The notes below the pieces were generated by a model that saw only the letters and a program-made list of their open reading frames with translations, was not told the DNA's origin and ran no database searches. A stretch of 64,000 nucleotides of DNA from an uncultured Sutterella sp. (GTDB taxonomy: Bacteria; Pseudomonadota; Gammaproteobacteria; Burkholderiales; Burkholderiaceae_F). Position numbers and translations under genes: made by a program. The stretch's first letter is position 1. Each line of letters opens with the position of its first letter. Of this stretch, positions 28,525 to 39,285 are shown one piece after another. The stretch spans positions 62,001 to 126,000 of the forward strand of contig CAAGKD010000094.1 of assembly GCA_900770335.1 (NCBI GenBank), in the 5' to 3' direction.

Positions 28525-29637
28525 CTAGTCCTTCGATTCCGCGGAGATGGCGAGCAGAATTCCCGTTGACGTGCCGAGGATCAGGAGCGCCGTGCCGCCG
28601 TAGCTCATAAAGGGCAGGGGCACGCCCACGACGGGAAGGATTCCGCTCACCATGCCGATGTTGACGAACGTGTAGGTGAAGAAGATTACGCCGATCGAGC
28701 CCGCGAGGAGCCTCGCGAAGCGCGTGGGGGCGCCTGCGGCGATGTAGAAGCTCCGGGCGATGAGCGCAAGGTAGAGCAGGAGCAAGAGCGCCGCGCCCAC
28801 GAAGCCGAACTCCTCGCCGAAGACCGCGAAGATGAAGTCCGACGTGCGCTCGGGGATGAAGTCGAGATGCGCCTGCGTGCCCTCCATCCAGCCCTTGCCC
28901 GTGACGCCGCCCGAGCCGATGGCGATGAGCGCCTGCAGGATGTGGAAGCCCTTTCCGAGCGGATCGAGCGTCGGGTCGAGCAGCGTGAGCACGCGCTCGC
29001 GCTGGTAGTCGTGCATGAAGGTCCAGAGCAGCGGCATCGAGAGCACGAGCGCTCCGGAGCAGAGGGCGACGATGCGCGCGCTCACGCCCGCGAAGAAGAT
29101 GACCGAAAGCCCTGCGATCGAGACGAGGGTCGCCGTGCCGAGGTCGGGCTGCTTGAGGATGAAGCCCGCCGGAATCAGCAGCAGCCCCAGGGCGGCGGCG
29201 TGGTCCCAGGCGGAGAGCGCTTCGCCGCGCTTCCAGTAGTACCAGGCGAGCATCATCGGCACGGCGAGCTTCATGATCTCCGAGGGCTGGATGCGCACGC
29301 CCACGTTGAGCCAGCGCGTCGCTCCCTTGACGGTGACGCCGAAGAGCGCCGTGGCGAGCAGGAGCAGGCAGCCTATGACGAAGCAGGGCACGGAGATGCG
29401 CCGGATCCAGCGCACGGGCACGAGCGCCGTGGCGAACATCGCGCCGGCCGCGACGATGAGGTTGCGCACCTGGTCCTCGATGCGCCAGGGGAAGGAGTAT
29501 CCCGCCGAGAAGAGCGTGATGAAGCCCACCGTGACGAGGCACATCACGATGGCGAGGAGCATGAGGTCAAGGCGCAGGATGCGCGAGATGAGCCATCCGC
29601 CCGCGATGCGCAGCATGCGCTCAAGCTCTCCTATCAT
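28525..29637 (-). CDS. rodA: Peptidoglycan glycosyltransferase RodA
   Basis: SEDS-family polymerase that makes glycan strands for lateral wall growth with PBP2. The 370-residue product has about ten membrane helices and the SEDS motifs GVRIQPSEIMKLA, LKQPDLGT and a C-terminal region with PFMSYGGTALL. Its start overlaps the end of mrdA by four bases, and rlpA follows after ten bases. Confidence 0.97.
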   Translation of the reverse strand: MIGELERMLRIAGGWLISRILRLDLMLLAIVMCLVTVGFITLFSAGYSFPWRIEDQVRNLIVAAGAMFATALVPVRWIRRISVPCFVIGCLLLLATALFGVTVKGATRWLNVGVRIQPSEIMKLAVPMMLAWYYWKRGEALSAWDHAAALGLLLIPAGFILKQPDLGTATLVSIAGLSVIFFAGVSARIVALCSGALVLSMPLLWTFMHDYQRERVLTLLDPTLDPLGKGFHILQALIAIGSGGVTGKGWMEGTQAHLDFIPERTSDFIFAVFGEEFGFVGAALLLLLYLALIARSFYIAAGAPTRFARLLAGSIGVIFFTYTFVNIGMVSGILPVVGVPLPFMSYGGTALLILGTSTGILLAISAESKD

Positions 29638-31586
29638 CTTCCTCCTCCCGCGCTTCTCGCCGGGCGCTGGCGCTTCGCGTCGATGAGCGTGACGCCCTTC
29701 GGGGGCGCGAGCCCGAGCGCGTTCTCGCCCGTGAGCCAGTAGTCCATCATCTCGCGCGCGACCGGGGCGGCGGCCTTCGCGCCGAAGCCGCCGTTCTCGA
29801 CGAGCACCGCCAGGGCGATCCTCGGATTGCGCGCGGGCGCGAAGGCGATGAAGAGCGCGTGGTCATGGAGCCTGCGCGAGAGCTTCTTCGCGTCATATTT
29901 GGCGTCCTGCGCGATGCCGACGACCTGGGCCGTTCCGGTCTTGCCCGCGACGCTGTAAGGAGCGTCGGCGAAGATCGAGCGGGCCGTGCCCGTACGCGTC
30001 ACGTCGGTCATGCCCGCCGTGACCACCTCGATGCTCGAGGGCTTGAGCGGAATCGCTCCCGTCGATTCAGTGAAGAGCCGCTCCTCCTCGCCCGTCATCG
30101 GGTTCTCGATGCTCTTGACGAGGTGCGGCGTCATGATTTTTCCCCGGTTGGCCAGGGTCGCCGTGGCATGCGCGAGCTGCAGGAGCGTGAAGGCGTTGTA
30201 GCCCTGTCCGATGCCGAGCGAGGGCGTGTCGCCGAGCACCCAGGGCTTGCCGAAGCGCTTCTCCTTCCATTCGCGGCTCGGCAGGATGCCGGTCTGCTCG
30301 CCGACGAGATCGATGCCGGTGCGGTCGCCGAACTTCCACTGCGCCATGAAGTCATGGATGCCGTCGACGCCGATGCGCGTGGAGAGCCAGTAGTAGTAGA
30401 TGTCCGAGGAGACGGCGATCGACTTGCGCAGGTTGAGCGGCCCCTTGGGCGAGCCCGTAACGTCGCGGAACCTGTGGTTGCCGACCTGGAAGACGCCGGT
30501 GTCGTTGAGGATGTAGTCGGCCGTCACCGCGCCGGTCTCGAGGCCTGCGAGCGCCATGAAGGGTTTGTAGGTCGAGCCGATCGGATAGAGCCCGCGCATG
30601 GCGCGGTTGAGCAGGGGCTTCTCGGGCGAGGTGTTCAGGAAGTTCCACGACTCCGGATCGATGCCGCCCGGGAAGAGGTTGAGGTCGTAGGTCGGCATCG
30701 ACGCGAAGGCGAGGATCTCGCCCGTCCTGGGCTCGATCGCGATCACGGCGCCTGTTCGGCCGGCCATGGCGTGCTCGGCGACGCGCTGCAGGCTGAGGTC
30801 CACCGAGAGGCGCAGGTTTCGGCCCGGTGTGGCCGGGACGACCTCGAGCGTGCGCACCGAGCGGCCGTCCGCAGTAACCTCGAAGGTCTCGCGGCCCGGC
30901 GTGCCGTGAAGAACCGTCTCGTAGCTGCGCTCGACGCCGACCTTGCCGATCTCGCGCTCGCCCTGGTAGAGTGCGAGCATCCCCTCGGACTCGATGCGCT
31001 TTCTGTCGCCCGCCGAGAGCGATCCGACGTAGCCGATGAAGTGGCTTCCGACGGCCTGCTGCGGATAGATGCGATGCTCGCGCTGGTTGACGTCCACGCC
31101 CTGGAAGCGCCAGCGCTGGGAGAGAAAGCGCGCGACCTCCTCCTCGGAGAGCTCCATGCGGATGGGAATACCGTCGTAGCGGTTGAGGTCCTCGCGCAGC
31201 CGACGGAAGCGCCGGCGGTCCGCCTGGGTGATCTCGACGACCTTGCCGAGCCGGTCCATGAGCCGGTCAAGGGGTTCGGCGGTCTGATCGATCGTGATCT
31301 CGAGCGCCCAGCTCAGGCGGTTGCCGGCGAGCAGCGTCCCGTTGCGGTCGAAGATGAGGCCGCGCGAGCCCTGGTTCGTCGTCGTGACCGTGCGGTTCTG
31401 CTCGGCCTTCTGCTGATAGGCGTCCTGCTTGACGACCTGCAGCCATCCGAGCCGCAGCGCGAGGATGAGAAAGCAGAGCATGACGAGGCAGAAGGCGAAG
31501 CCCAGGCGCCGCCTGAAGCCGCCGACGTCCGCGTCCTCTTCCTTGAAGTCGAGGGATTCGAGCGCCATCCGGATCGTCCCCTGCAA
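29634..31586 (-). CDS. mrdA: Penicillin-binding protein 2 (peptidoglycan transpeptidase)
   Basis: Transpeptidase of the elongasome. The 650-residue protein has one N-terminal membrane helix (about 30-50), the pedestal domain and a transpeptidase domain. Motifs are STYK (Ser338-Lys341), SSD near residue 395 and KTGTAQV near 550. Start codons at 31586 or 31568 are both possible (MQGTIRMALE). It lies seven bases downstream of mreD and overlaps rodA. Confidence 0.97.
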   Translation of the reverse strand: MQGTIRMALESLDFKEEDADVGGFRRRLGFAFCLVMLCFLILALRLGWLQVVKQDAYQQKAEQNRTVTTTNQGSRGLIFDRNGTLLAGNRLSWALEITIDQTAEPLDRLMDRLGKVVEITQADRRRFRRLREDLNRYDGIPIRMELSEEEVARFLSQRWRFQGVDVNQREHRIYPQQAVGSHFIGYVGSLSAGDRKRIESEGMLALYQGEREIGKVGVERSYETVLHGTPGRETFEVTADGRSVRTLEVVPATPGRNLRLSVDLSLQRVAEHAMAGRTGAVIAIEPRTGEILAFASMPTYDLNLFPGGIDPESWNFLNTSPEKPLLNRAMRGLYPIGSTYKPFMALAGLETGAVTADYILNDTGVFQVGNHRFRDVTGSPKGPLNLRKSIAVSSDIYYYWLSTRIGVDGIHDFMAQWKFGDRTGIDLVGEQTGILPSREWKEKRFGKPWVLGDTPSLGIGQGYNAFTLLQLAHATATLANRGKIMTPHLVKSIENPMTGEEERLFTESTGAIPLKPSSIEVVTAGMTDVTRTGTARSIFADAPYSVAGKTGTAQVVGIAQDAKYDAKKLSRRLHDHALFIAFAPARNPRIALAVLVENGGFGAKAAAPVAREMMDYWLTGENALGLAPPKGVTLIDAKRQRPARSAGGGR

Positions 31587-31593
31587 CGCGCGG

Positions 31594-32115
31594 TCAGAGC
31601 GCTGCGTCCGCGCGCGAGCGCGGCCGCAGCACGCGGATCCAGAGCGGCCAGGCGAGCGCGCCGGCGAGGCTGCTCAGGAACCACTCCCAGCCCGGCCAGA
31701 GGCCGTCGAACCACAGGCGCGCGAGCATCACGAGGACCTGCGAGAAGACGAGGATCGGCAGGATGTGCAGCGCCTGGCCGGCCGGACCGAAGAGTGGCAG
31801 GCGGCGCGACAGGACCGTCGTCAGGTAGCAGATCGTGACGTAGGCGAGGGCGTGCTGGCCGAGGACGGCGCCGTTGATCGCGTCCATGAGGATGCCGCAG
31901 ACGAAGGCCGCGGCCATGCCGGAGCTCTCGGGCTGGCGGAGCGTCCAGAAGATGATCGTGAGCGAGAGGAAGCTCGGCGCCCAGAAGAACTCCGAGGTTG
32001 CGATGTTGAGCGCCATCGACGCGGCGAACGTGAGCGCGACCCACGAGCCCGGAGACGCGTGCTCGATGCGGGCGGCCTCCTCGGGATCGGGCAGGCGGAT
32101 GTCCTTTTCGGTCAT
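31594..32115 (-). CDS. mreD: Rod shape-determining protein MreD
   Basis: Small polytopic membrane protein of the rod complex, 173 residues with five predicted helices. The N-terminus is extended (about 30 polar residues, with IRLPDPEEAARIEHASPG) as in betaproteobacterial MreD. It overlaps mreC by four bases and precedes mrdA. Family conservation is low, so context adds much to the call. Confidence 0.92.
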   Translation of the reverse strand: MTEKDIRLPDPEEAARIEHASPGSWVALTFAASMALNIATSEFFWAPSFLSLTIIFWTLRQPESSGMAAAFVCGILMDAINGAVLGQHALAYVTICYLTTVLSRRLPLFGPAGQALHILPILVFSQVLVMLARLWFDGLWPGWEWFLSSLAGALAWPLWIRVLRPRSRADAAL

Positions 32116-33005
32116 CGACGGGACCTCCTCTCGAAGCGCGAGGGCGAGGGCGTGTCATCGAGCGCCTGCGCGGGGGCCGGATCGGCGAGCACGACCGTCG
32201 CGAAGTCGACGTTCTCGATGTCCGCGGCGAGCGCGGCCGAGACGGTTTGGTAGGGCTCGCCCTGGCGGTAGCCCGAGTCGGTCACGCGCGCGGCGAGCAC
32301 CTCGCGCGGAAAGACGTTGTCCAGACCCGACGTGATGAGCTCGTCGCCGGCGCGGACGTCCTGCGAGGGCGACACGAAGAGCACCGAGAGCGCGTCGCCG
32401 CCCGTTCCGGCGAGCACGTGGAAGGTGCCGGTGCGGCGGTTGATGACGGGCAGGCGAATCGTGTGGTCCGTGAGTAGCGTCACCTCCGAGAGGCGGTTGA
32501 CGACGCGCGAGACCTGGCCGAGGACGCCGAAGGGGCCGATGACGGGCATGCCGACGCGAACGCCTTCGTTGGCGCCCACGTTGATCTGGATGCGGCGCGA
32601 GAAGGGGTCGGCGATGCGCCCGATCACCTCTCCGGTGACGGTCTTGCTTGACGAGCGCGCGACGGCGTTGACGAGGCTGCGCAGCTCGTCGTTCTCCTGC
32701 TGAATGCCGGCGAGCCGGGCGGCCTGCAGCTGCAGGAGCTGGTTCTCGGTGGAGAGCCGCTGCACCTCCTCGTTGAGGCGGCGCTTGCTCATGAAGTATC
32801 CCTCGCCCTTGCCGAGGAGGCTCCCGGGCAGGTGTATGAGCTCGACCACGGGCGAGGTGAAGCTCACGATGGTGCTTCTGAGGTCGTCGAGCGCGCGCAG
32901 GCGTCCGTCGACGAGCATCGCCGTGAGCGAAAGCATCAGAAAAAAGAGGAAGCGCGCCTTCGCGGACACGCCCTGGCGAAACAGCGGAGGAGGTCCGTAG
33001 GCCAT
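32112..33005 (-). CDS. mreC: Rod shape-determining protein MreC
   Basis: Periplasmic scaffold of the elongasome, 297 residues. The single membrane helix lies at about 15-33, a coiled coil at about 70-115 (EEVQRLSTENQLLQLQAARL), and the beta domain after that contains GANEGVRVGMPVIGPFGVLGQ. The C-terminus is a disordered, basic, proline-rich tail. It lies 19 bases downstream of mreB and overlaps mreD. Confidence 0.96.
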   Translation of the reverse strand: MAYGPPPLFRQGVSAKARFLFFLMLSLTAMLVDGRLRALDDLRSTIVSFTSPVVELIHLPGSLLGKGEGYFMSKRRLNEEVQRLSTENQLLQLQAARLAGIQQENDELRSLVNAVARSSSKTVTGEVIGRIADPFSRRIQINVGANEGVRVGMPVIGPFGVLGQVSRVVNRLSEVTLLTDHTIRLPVINRRTGTFHVLAGTGGDALSVLFVSPSQDVRAGDELITSGLDNVFPREVLAARVTDSGYRQGEPYQTVSAALAADIENVDFATVVLADPAPAQALDDTPSPSRFERRSRR

Positions 33006-33024
33006 CTCAAGCGAGCCTGCGGCG

Positions 33025-34068
33025 TCAGCCCGCGGCGAAGGCGGTGCGAAGCTTGTCCATGTTCTCGAGCGCGATGCCGCAGCCCTTGACGACGCAGTTG
33101 AGAGGCTCCTCGGCGACGTGCACGGGCAGGCCGGTCTCCTCCTTGAGAAGCTGGTCGAGGTCGCGCAGGAGCGCGCCGCCGCCCGTGAGCATCAGGCCGT
33201 GCTCGGCGATGTCGGCGCCGAGCTCCGGAGGCGTCTTCTCGAGGGCGTTCTTGACGGCGACGACGATCTGGTTGAGCGGCTCGGAGAGCGCCTCGAGCAC
33301 CTCATTGGAGTGAACGGTGAAGGTGCGCGGGACGCCTTCTGCGATGTTGCGCCCCTTGACCTCGATCTCCATCATCTCCGAGCCCGGGAAGGCCGAGCCG
33401 ATGCGCTTCTTGATCAGCTCCGCGGTGGGCTCGCCGATGAGCATGCCGAAGTTGCGGCGGATGTAGTTGATGATCGCTTGGTCGAACTTGTCGCCGCCCA
33501 CGCGGATCGAGCCCGCGTAGACCATGCCGCCCAGGGAGATGAGGCCCCCCTCCGTCGTGCCGCCGCCGATGTCGACGACGAGCGAGCCCGCGGCCTCGTT
33601 GACCGGAAGGCCCGCGCCGATCGCTGCCGCCATGGGCTCCTCGATCAGGTAGACCTCGGAGGCGCCCGCGGCGAGAGCGCTCTCCTTGATGGCGCGCCGC
33701 TCGACCTGGGTCGAGCCGCACGGCACGCAGATGATGATGCGCGGGCTCGGCGCGAAGAGCCGCGACGGATGCGCCATGCGGATGAACTGCTTGAGCATCT
33801 GCTCGGTCACGGTGAAGTCGGCGATCACGCCGTCCTTCATCGGACGGATGGCGCTGATGTTTCCCGGGACGCGGCCGAGCATCTGCTTGGCCGCCTTGCC
33901 GACGGCGTGGATCGTCGTCTTGCCGTTCGCGCCGCCCTCCTGCCGGATCGCGACCACGCTCGGCTCGTTGAGAACGATGCCCTTTCCGCGAACGTAGATC
34001 AGCGTGTTGGCCGTGCCGAGATCGATGGCGAGATCATTGGAGAAGTAGTTGCGGAAGATGCCGAACAT
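33025..34068 (-). CDS. mreB: Rod shape-determining protein MreB
   Basis: Actin-like protein that orients wall synthesis. The 347-residue product has the phosphate-1 loop DLGTANTLIY (17-26), LVVDIGGGTTEGG and LTGGGALLRDLD, and ends ENMDKLRTAFAAG. It starts the mreBCD-mrdA-rodA-rlpA run and is divergent from gatC, with 247 bases between starts. Confidence 0.98.
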   Translation of the reverse strand: MFGIFRNYFSNDLAIDLGTANTLIYVRGKGIVLNEPSVVAIRQEGGANGKTTIHAVGKAAKQMLGRVPGNISAIRPMKDGVIADFTVTEQMLKQFIRMAHPSRLFAPSPRIIICVPCGSTQVERRAIKESALAAGASEVYLIEEPMAAAIGAGLPVNEAAGSLVVDIGGGTTEGGLISLGGMVYAGSIRVGGDKFDQAIINYIRRNFGMLIGEPTAELIKKRIGSAFPGSEMMEIEVKGRNIAEGVPRTFTVHSNEVLEALSEPLNQIVVAVKNALEKTPPELGADIAEHGLMLTGGGALLRDLDQLLKEETGLPVHVAEEPLNCVVKGCGIALENMDKLRTAFAAG

Positions 34069-34315
34069 GGTGCTTTGTCTTCGAAGGGTTCGTCTGTCGC
34101 GGGCAGACGCCGGCGCCGCTCATTCCGGGCGGCCCGCGTCGGGACGGAATGAAGGCATGCATAACCTGCCAATGATAAACTAACCGCCTACTTTCAAAGG
34201 GGAGGGAGCAGCGCGCGCGCAATGAATCCTCGTGAAGGATTGTTACGGAAAATTTTCGCTTCCGGACCGCCTCCCGCACCCTCTTTCCGAACCCTTTTTT
34301 CCCGAAGACGTCACT

Positions 34316-34603
34316 ATGCCTCTAAGCGCTGGCGATATTCGCCGCATCGCAGATCTCGGTCGAATTGACATTTCCGAAGAGCAGATCCGGGTCATGCAGG
34401 GCGAACTCAACGACATTTTCAAGATGATCGAGGAGATCCGCTCCGTGGACACCGACGGAGTCGAGCCCATGCCCAATCCTCACGACGGCGTCGAGCGCCT
34501 GCGCGAAGACCGCGTCTCTGAGGGCGACAACCGCAGCGAGAACATGAAGAACGCCCCCGAGAAGTCCGAGGGCTACTTCCTCGTCCCCCAGGTCATCGAA
34601 TGA
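34316..34603 (+). CDS. gatC: Aspartyl/glutamyl-tRNA amidotransferase subunit C
   Basis: Small subunit of the GatCAB complex, which converts misacylated Glu-tRNA(Gln) or Asp-tRNA(Asn). The 95-residue product starts MPLSAGDIRRIADLGRIDIS and ends in YFLVPQVIE, as the family does. The frame stays open to 34232, but that extension does not resemble GatC. It overlaps gatA by four bases. Confidence 0.95.
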   Translation: MPLSAGDIRRIADLGRIDISEEQIRVMQGELNDIFKMIEEIRSVDTDGVEPMPNPHDGVERLREDRVSEGDNRSENMKNAPEKSEGYFLVPQVIE

Positions 34604-36084
34604 CGTTTTCCGGAAGAGAAGCAGAAAAAATGGACAGCAAATTCGTCTCCGTCGCCGAGCTCTCCCGGCGTCTCCAGAGCCGCGAGGTGAGCGCGGTCGA
34701 GCTCGCCCGCGGCTTCCTTGAGCGAATCGAGGCCGCGAAGGGCCTGAACGCGTTCCTTGACGTCCGTCCCGAGGAGACGCTCCGCCAGGCCGAGGCCGCC
34801 GACAGGCTGCTCGCCGCGGGCGGCGCCTCGCCGCTCACGGGCGTTCCGATCGCTCACAAGGACATCTTCGTCACCAAGGAGTGGGCCTCCACCGCCGCGA
34901 GCCGCATGCTCGAGGGCTACATGAGCCCCTTTGATGCGACGGTCGTGCGCCAGCTCAAGGCCGCCGGCATGGTCTGCCTCGGCAAGCTCAACTGCGACGA
35001 GTTCGCCATGGGCTCGGGCAACGAGAACTCCGCCTACGGGCGCGTGGGCAACCCCTGGGACGCCAATGCGGTCCCGGGCGGCTCCTCGGGCGGCTCCGCC
35101 GCCGCCGTCGCGGCCGGCCTCGCGCCGATCGTCACCGGCACCGACACGGGCGGCTCGATCCGCGAGCCCGCCTCCTTCTGCGGCGTCACGGGCATGAAGC
35201 CCACCTACGGCCGTCCCTCGCGCCTCGGCATGATCGCCTTCGCGTCCTCGCTCGACACGGCCGGCCTGCTCGGGCAGTCCGCCGAGGACTGCGCGCTCGT
35301 GCTCGGCTCCATGGTCGGCCACGACCCCTGGGACTCGACGAGCGTGGACATGCCCGCGGAGGACTTCACGCGCGATCTCGGCAAGTCCGTGAAGGGCCTG
35401 CGCATCGGCGTGCCTCGCGCCTGGCTCGGCGAGGGCCTTGACGGCGAGGTGCGTGCGTCGATCGAGAAGGTGCTCGACTTCTACCGCTCCGAGGGCGCCG
35501 AGATCGTCGACATCGACCTGCCCATGGCCCGTCTCGGCGTGCCGGTCTACTACGTCGTCGCCTGCGCTGAGGCGAGCTCGAACCTCTCGCGCTTTGACGG
35601 CGTGCGCTACGGCCATCGCGCCGCCGAGTACGCGGACATCATCGACATGATGAAGCGTAGCCGCAACGAGGGCTTCGGCCCCGAGCCCAAGCGCCGCATC
35701 ATGATCGGCACGTACGTGCTCTCGCACGGCTACTACGACGCCTACTACCTCAAGGCCCAGCGCGTCCGCCGCCTGATCGCCCGCGAGTTCCACGAGACCT
35801 TCCGCCGCGTGGACGCGATCGCCTGCCCGGTCACGACCGGCACGGCCTATGACTTCGGCGCCAACGCCGATCCGGTCTCGGCGTACCTCTCGGACCTCTA
35901 TACGGTTCCCGCTTCGCTCGCCGGCCTGCCCGGCGTCTCCATGCCCTGCGGCATTCACTCCAACGGCCGTCCGATGGGCCTGCAGCTCCTCGGCGAGCAC
36001 TTCACCGAGGCGCGTCTGTTGCAGCTCGCGCACGCTTGGCAGAGCGCGACCGACTGGCACCTGCGTCATCCGCAGGGATGCTGA
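34600..36084 (+). CDS. gatA: Aspartyl/glutamyl-tRNA amidotransferase subunit A
   Basis: Amidase subunit that releases ammonia from glutamine for tRNA amidation. The 494-residue product has the amidase signature: Lys87 in PIAHKDIF, the GGSSGGSAAAV loop (160-170) and the nucleophile region TDTGGSIREPAS with Ser186. The ATG at 34600 overlaps the gatC stop. A second ATG at 34630 after a purine-rich stretch may be the true start. It is the middle gene of gatCAB. Confidence 0.97.
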   Translation: MTFSGREAEKMDSKFVSVAELSRRLQSREVSAVELARGFLERIEAAKGLNAFLDVRPEETLRQAEAADRLLAAGGASPLTGVPIAHKDIFVTKEWASTAASRMLEGYMSPFDATVVRQLKAAGMVCLGKLNCDEFAMGSGNENSAYGRVGNPWDANAVPGGSSGGSAAAVAAGLAPIVTGTDTGGSIREPASFCGVTGMKPTYGRPSRLGMIAFASSLDTAGLLGQSAEDCALVLGSMVGHDPWDSTSVDMPAEDFTRDLGKSVKGLRIGVPRAWLGEGLDGEVRASIEKVLDFYRSEGAEIVDIDLPMARLGVPVYYVVACAEASSNLSRFDGVRYGHRAAEYADIIDMMKRSRNEGFGPEPKRRIMIGTYVLSHGYYDAYYLKAQRVRRLIAREFHETFRRVDAIACPVTTGTAYDFGANADPVSAYLSDLYTVPASLAGLPGVSMPCGIHSNGRPMGLQLLGEHFTEARLLQLAHAWQSATDWHLRHPQGC

Positions 36085-36124
36085 GGAACGCTTCACGGAA
36101 CACAGGAACCAAAAGAGCGAAGAA

Positions 36125-37576
<1,452 letters not shown>

Positions 37577-37608
37577 GGCGCGCGCTGATCCGGCTCTGAA
37601 ATGGAAAG

Positions 37609-37644
37609 GCCCGGCGGAGCGAAGAAGGCTCCCCGGGCTTTTTT
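37609..37644 (+). terminator. Rho-independent terminator after gatB
   Basis: The stem pairs GCCCGG...GGAG (37609-37619) with CTCCCCGGGC (37629-37638), with one bulged C. The loop is nine bases and six Ts follow. It lies 32 bases after the gatB stop. The opposite strand has only a weak T-rich run, so use for pyrE is less certain. Confidence 0.85.
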
Positions 37645-37686
37645 GCGCTCCGGGCGGACCGGAGCGGAAGGCGCGCGCGGCGGCGA

Positions 37687-38364
37687 TCAGGCGCCGTAGC
37701 GCTGACGGTAGGCCGCGACGGCGTCGCGGTAGCACGCGACGCTCTTCGCCTTTTCGGACGGGCCGTCCATGAAGGCGAGCAGGTCGTGGAGGTTGATGAT
37801 CGAGGCGACGTGCAGGCCGAAGGTCTTCTCGACGTCCTGGACGGCGGAGCTCTCCGTCATCACGTCGGCCGTGCCGCCGCGCTCCTGGCGGTCGACAGCG
37901 ATCAGCACGCCCGAGGGGGTCGCGCCGGCGGCCTCGATGATCTTCACGGACTCGCGCACGGAGGTGCCCGCCGAAATGACGTCGTCGATGATCACGACGC
38001 GGCCCTTGAGCGGGGCGCCGACGATCGTGCCGCCCTCGCCGTGGTCCTTGGCCTCCTTGCGGTTGAAGGCCCAGGGTACGTCGCAGCCGAGGCGGGAGAG
38101 GTTCATCGCGACGCTCGCCGCAAGGGGGATGCCCTTGTAGGCCGGCCCGAAGATCATGTCGAACTCGATGCGGCCCTCATTGCGGGCGGCGAGGAGCGTT
38201 TCGGCGTAGAAAGCGCCGAGACGGTCGAGCAGCGCGCCGGTGTTGAAGAGTCCCGCGTTGAAGAAGTAGGGCGACAGGCGCCCGGCCTTGGTCTTGAACT
38301 CGCCGAAGCGGAGGACGTCCGCGTCGAGCGCAAACTCGATGAACTGCTGCTTGGTCGTTTGCAT
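37687..38364 (-). CDS. pyrE: Orotate phosphoribosyltransferase
   Basis: Makes orotidine 5'-phosphate from orotate and PRPP in pyrimidine synthesis. The 225-residue product starts MQTTKQQFIEFALDADVLRF. It has FGPAYKGIPLA and the PRPP-binding motif VVIIDDVISAGTS. The frame extends far upstream antisense to xth, which is rejected. The ATG at 38364 matches the family. It is divergent from xth with 132 bases between. Confidence 0.97.
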   Translation of the reverse strand: MQTTKQQFIEFALDADVLRFGEFKTKAGRLSPYFFNAGLFNTGALLDRLGAFYAETLLAARNEGRIEFDMIFGPAYKGIPLAASVAMNLSRLGCDVPWAFNRKEAKDHGEGGTIVGAPLKGRVVIIDDVISAGTSVRESVKIIEAAGATPSGVLIAVDRQERGGTADVMTESSAVQDVEKTFGLHVASIINLHDLLAFMDGPSEKAKSVACYRDAVAAYRQRYGA

Positions 38365-38496
38365 GATGTGTGTTCGGTTTTTTCCTCGGCCGCATGCGGC
38401 TCGGCGCCGGCGGGCGAGGCAGGAGGATCGCGCACATTTTAGCCGTCGCCGCGCCGGTAAAATTCCCGGAACTTTCAACCTTTCCGGAGGACCGCA

Positions 38497-39282
38497 GTGC
38501 TTCGCATCATCACCTTCAACGCCAACGGCGTCCGTTCGGCCGAGCGCAAGGGCTTCTTCGAATGGTTCCTGCGCCAGGACGCGGACATCCTGTGCCTGCA
38601 GGAGCTCAAGGCCGCCGAAGGGAACGTCCCCGAGACGCTGCGCGCGCTGCCCGGGTACCGGGCGTGGTTTCATTGCGCGAGCAGGAAGGGCTACTCCGGG
38701 TGCGGCCTTTGGTCGCGCGTCGAGCCCCTGGCCGTCCGGATGGGGTTCGGAGACGAGGAGTTCGACGCCGAGGGGCGATGCATCGAGGCGGACTTCGAGG
38801 GGCTCACTGTCGCTTCGGTTTACTTCCCGTCGGGTAGCTCCTCGGACGAGCGGCAGCAGGCGAAGCATCGCTTTCTCGACCGATTCGGCGCGCGCATGGA
38901 CGCGCTCAAGGGCTCCGGCCGCGAGGTCGTGATCTGCGGCGACGTCAACATCGCCCACAAGGAGATTGACATCCGCAACTGGAAGGGCAACCTCGACCAC
39001 TCGGGGTTCCTGCCCGAGGAGCGCGCCTGGCTCGACGAGCTCTTCGGCGCGCGCGGCTGGACGGACGTCTTCCGGCGGCTCGATCCCCGGCCCGAGCGCT
39101 ACACGTGGTGGAGCCAGCGCGGTCAGGCGCGCGCGAAGAACGTCGGCTGGCGCATCGACTACGAGATCGCCACGCCCGGGATCGCCGCGCTCGCGCGGGC
39201 GACGGACATCCACGCCGCGGACCGGTTCTCCGACCACGCGCCGCTCATCGTGGACTATGACTTTGAACTCAAGGGACTCTGA
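38497..39282 (+). CDS. xth: Exodeoxyribonuclease III (AP endonuclease)
   Basis: Repairs abasic sites and 3' ends. The 261-residue protein has the EEP-family motifs LRIITFNANGVRS, LQELKAAEGN, VICGDVNIAHKEIDIRN and a C-terminal RIDYEIA plus SDHAP. It starts with GTG at 38497, and the good site CCGGAGG lies seven bases before it. It is the first of three plus-strand genes with rsuA and the AmpG-like gene. Confidence 0.95.
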   Translation: MLRIITFNANGVRSAERKGFFEWFLRQDADILCLQELKAAEGNVPETLRALPGYRAWFHCASRKGYSGCGLWSRVEPLAVRMGFGDEEFDAEGRCIEADFEGLTVASVYFPSGSSSDERQQAKHRFLDRFGARMDALKGSGREVVICGDVNIAHKEIDIRNWKGNLDHSGFLPEERAWLDELFGARGWTDVFRRLDPRPERYTWWSQRGQARAKNVGWRIDYEIATPGIAALARATDIHAADRFSDHAPLIVDYDFELKGL

Positions 39283-39285
39283 CCG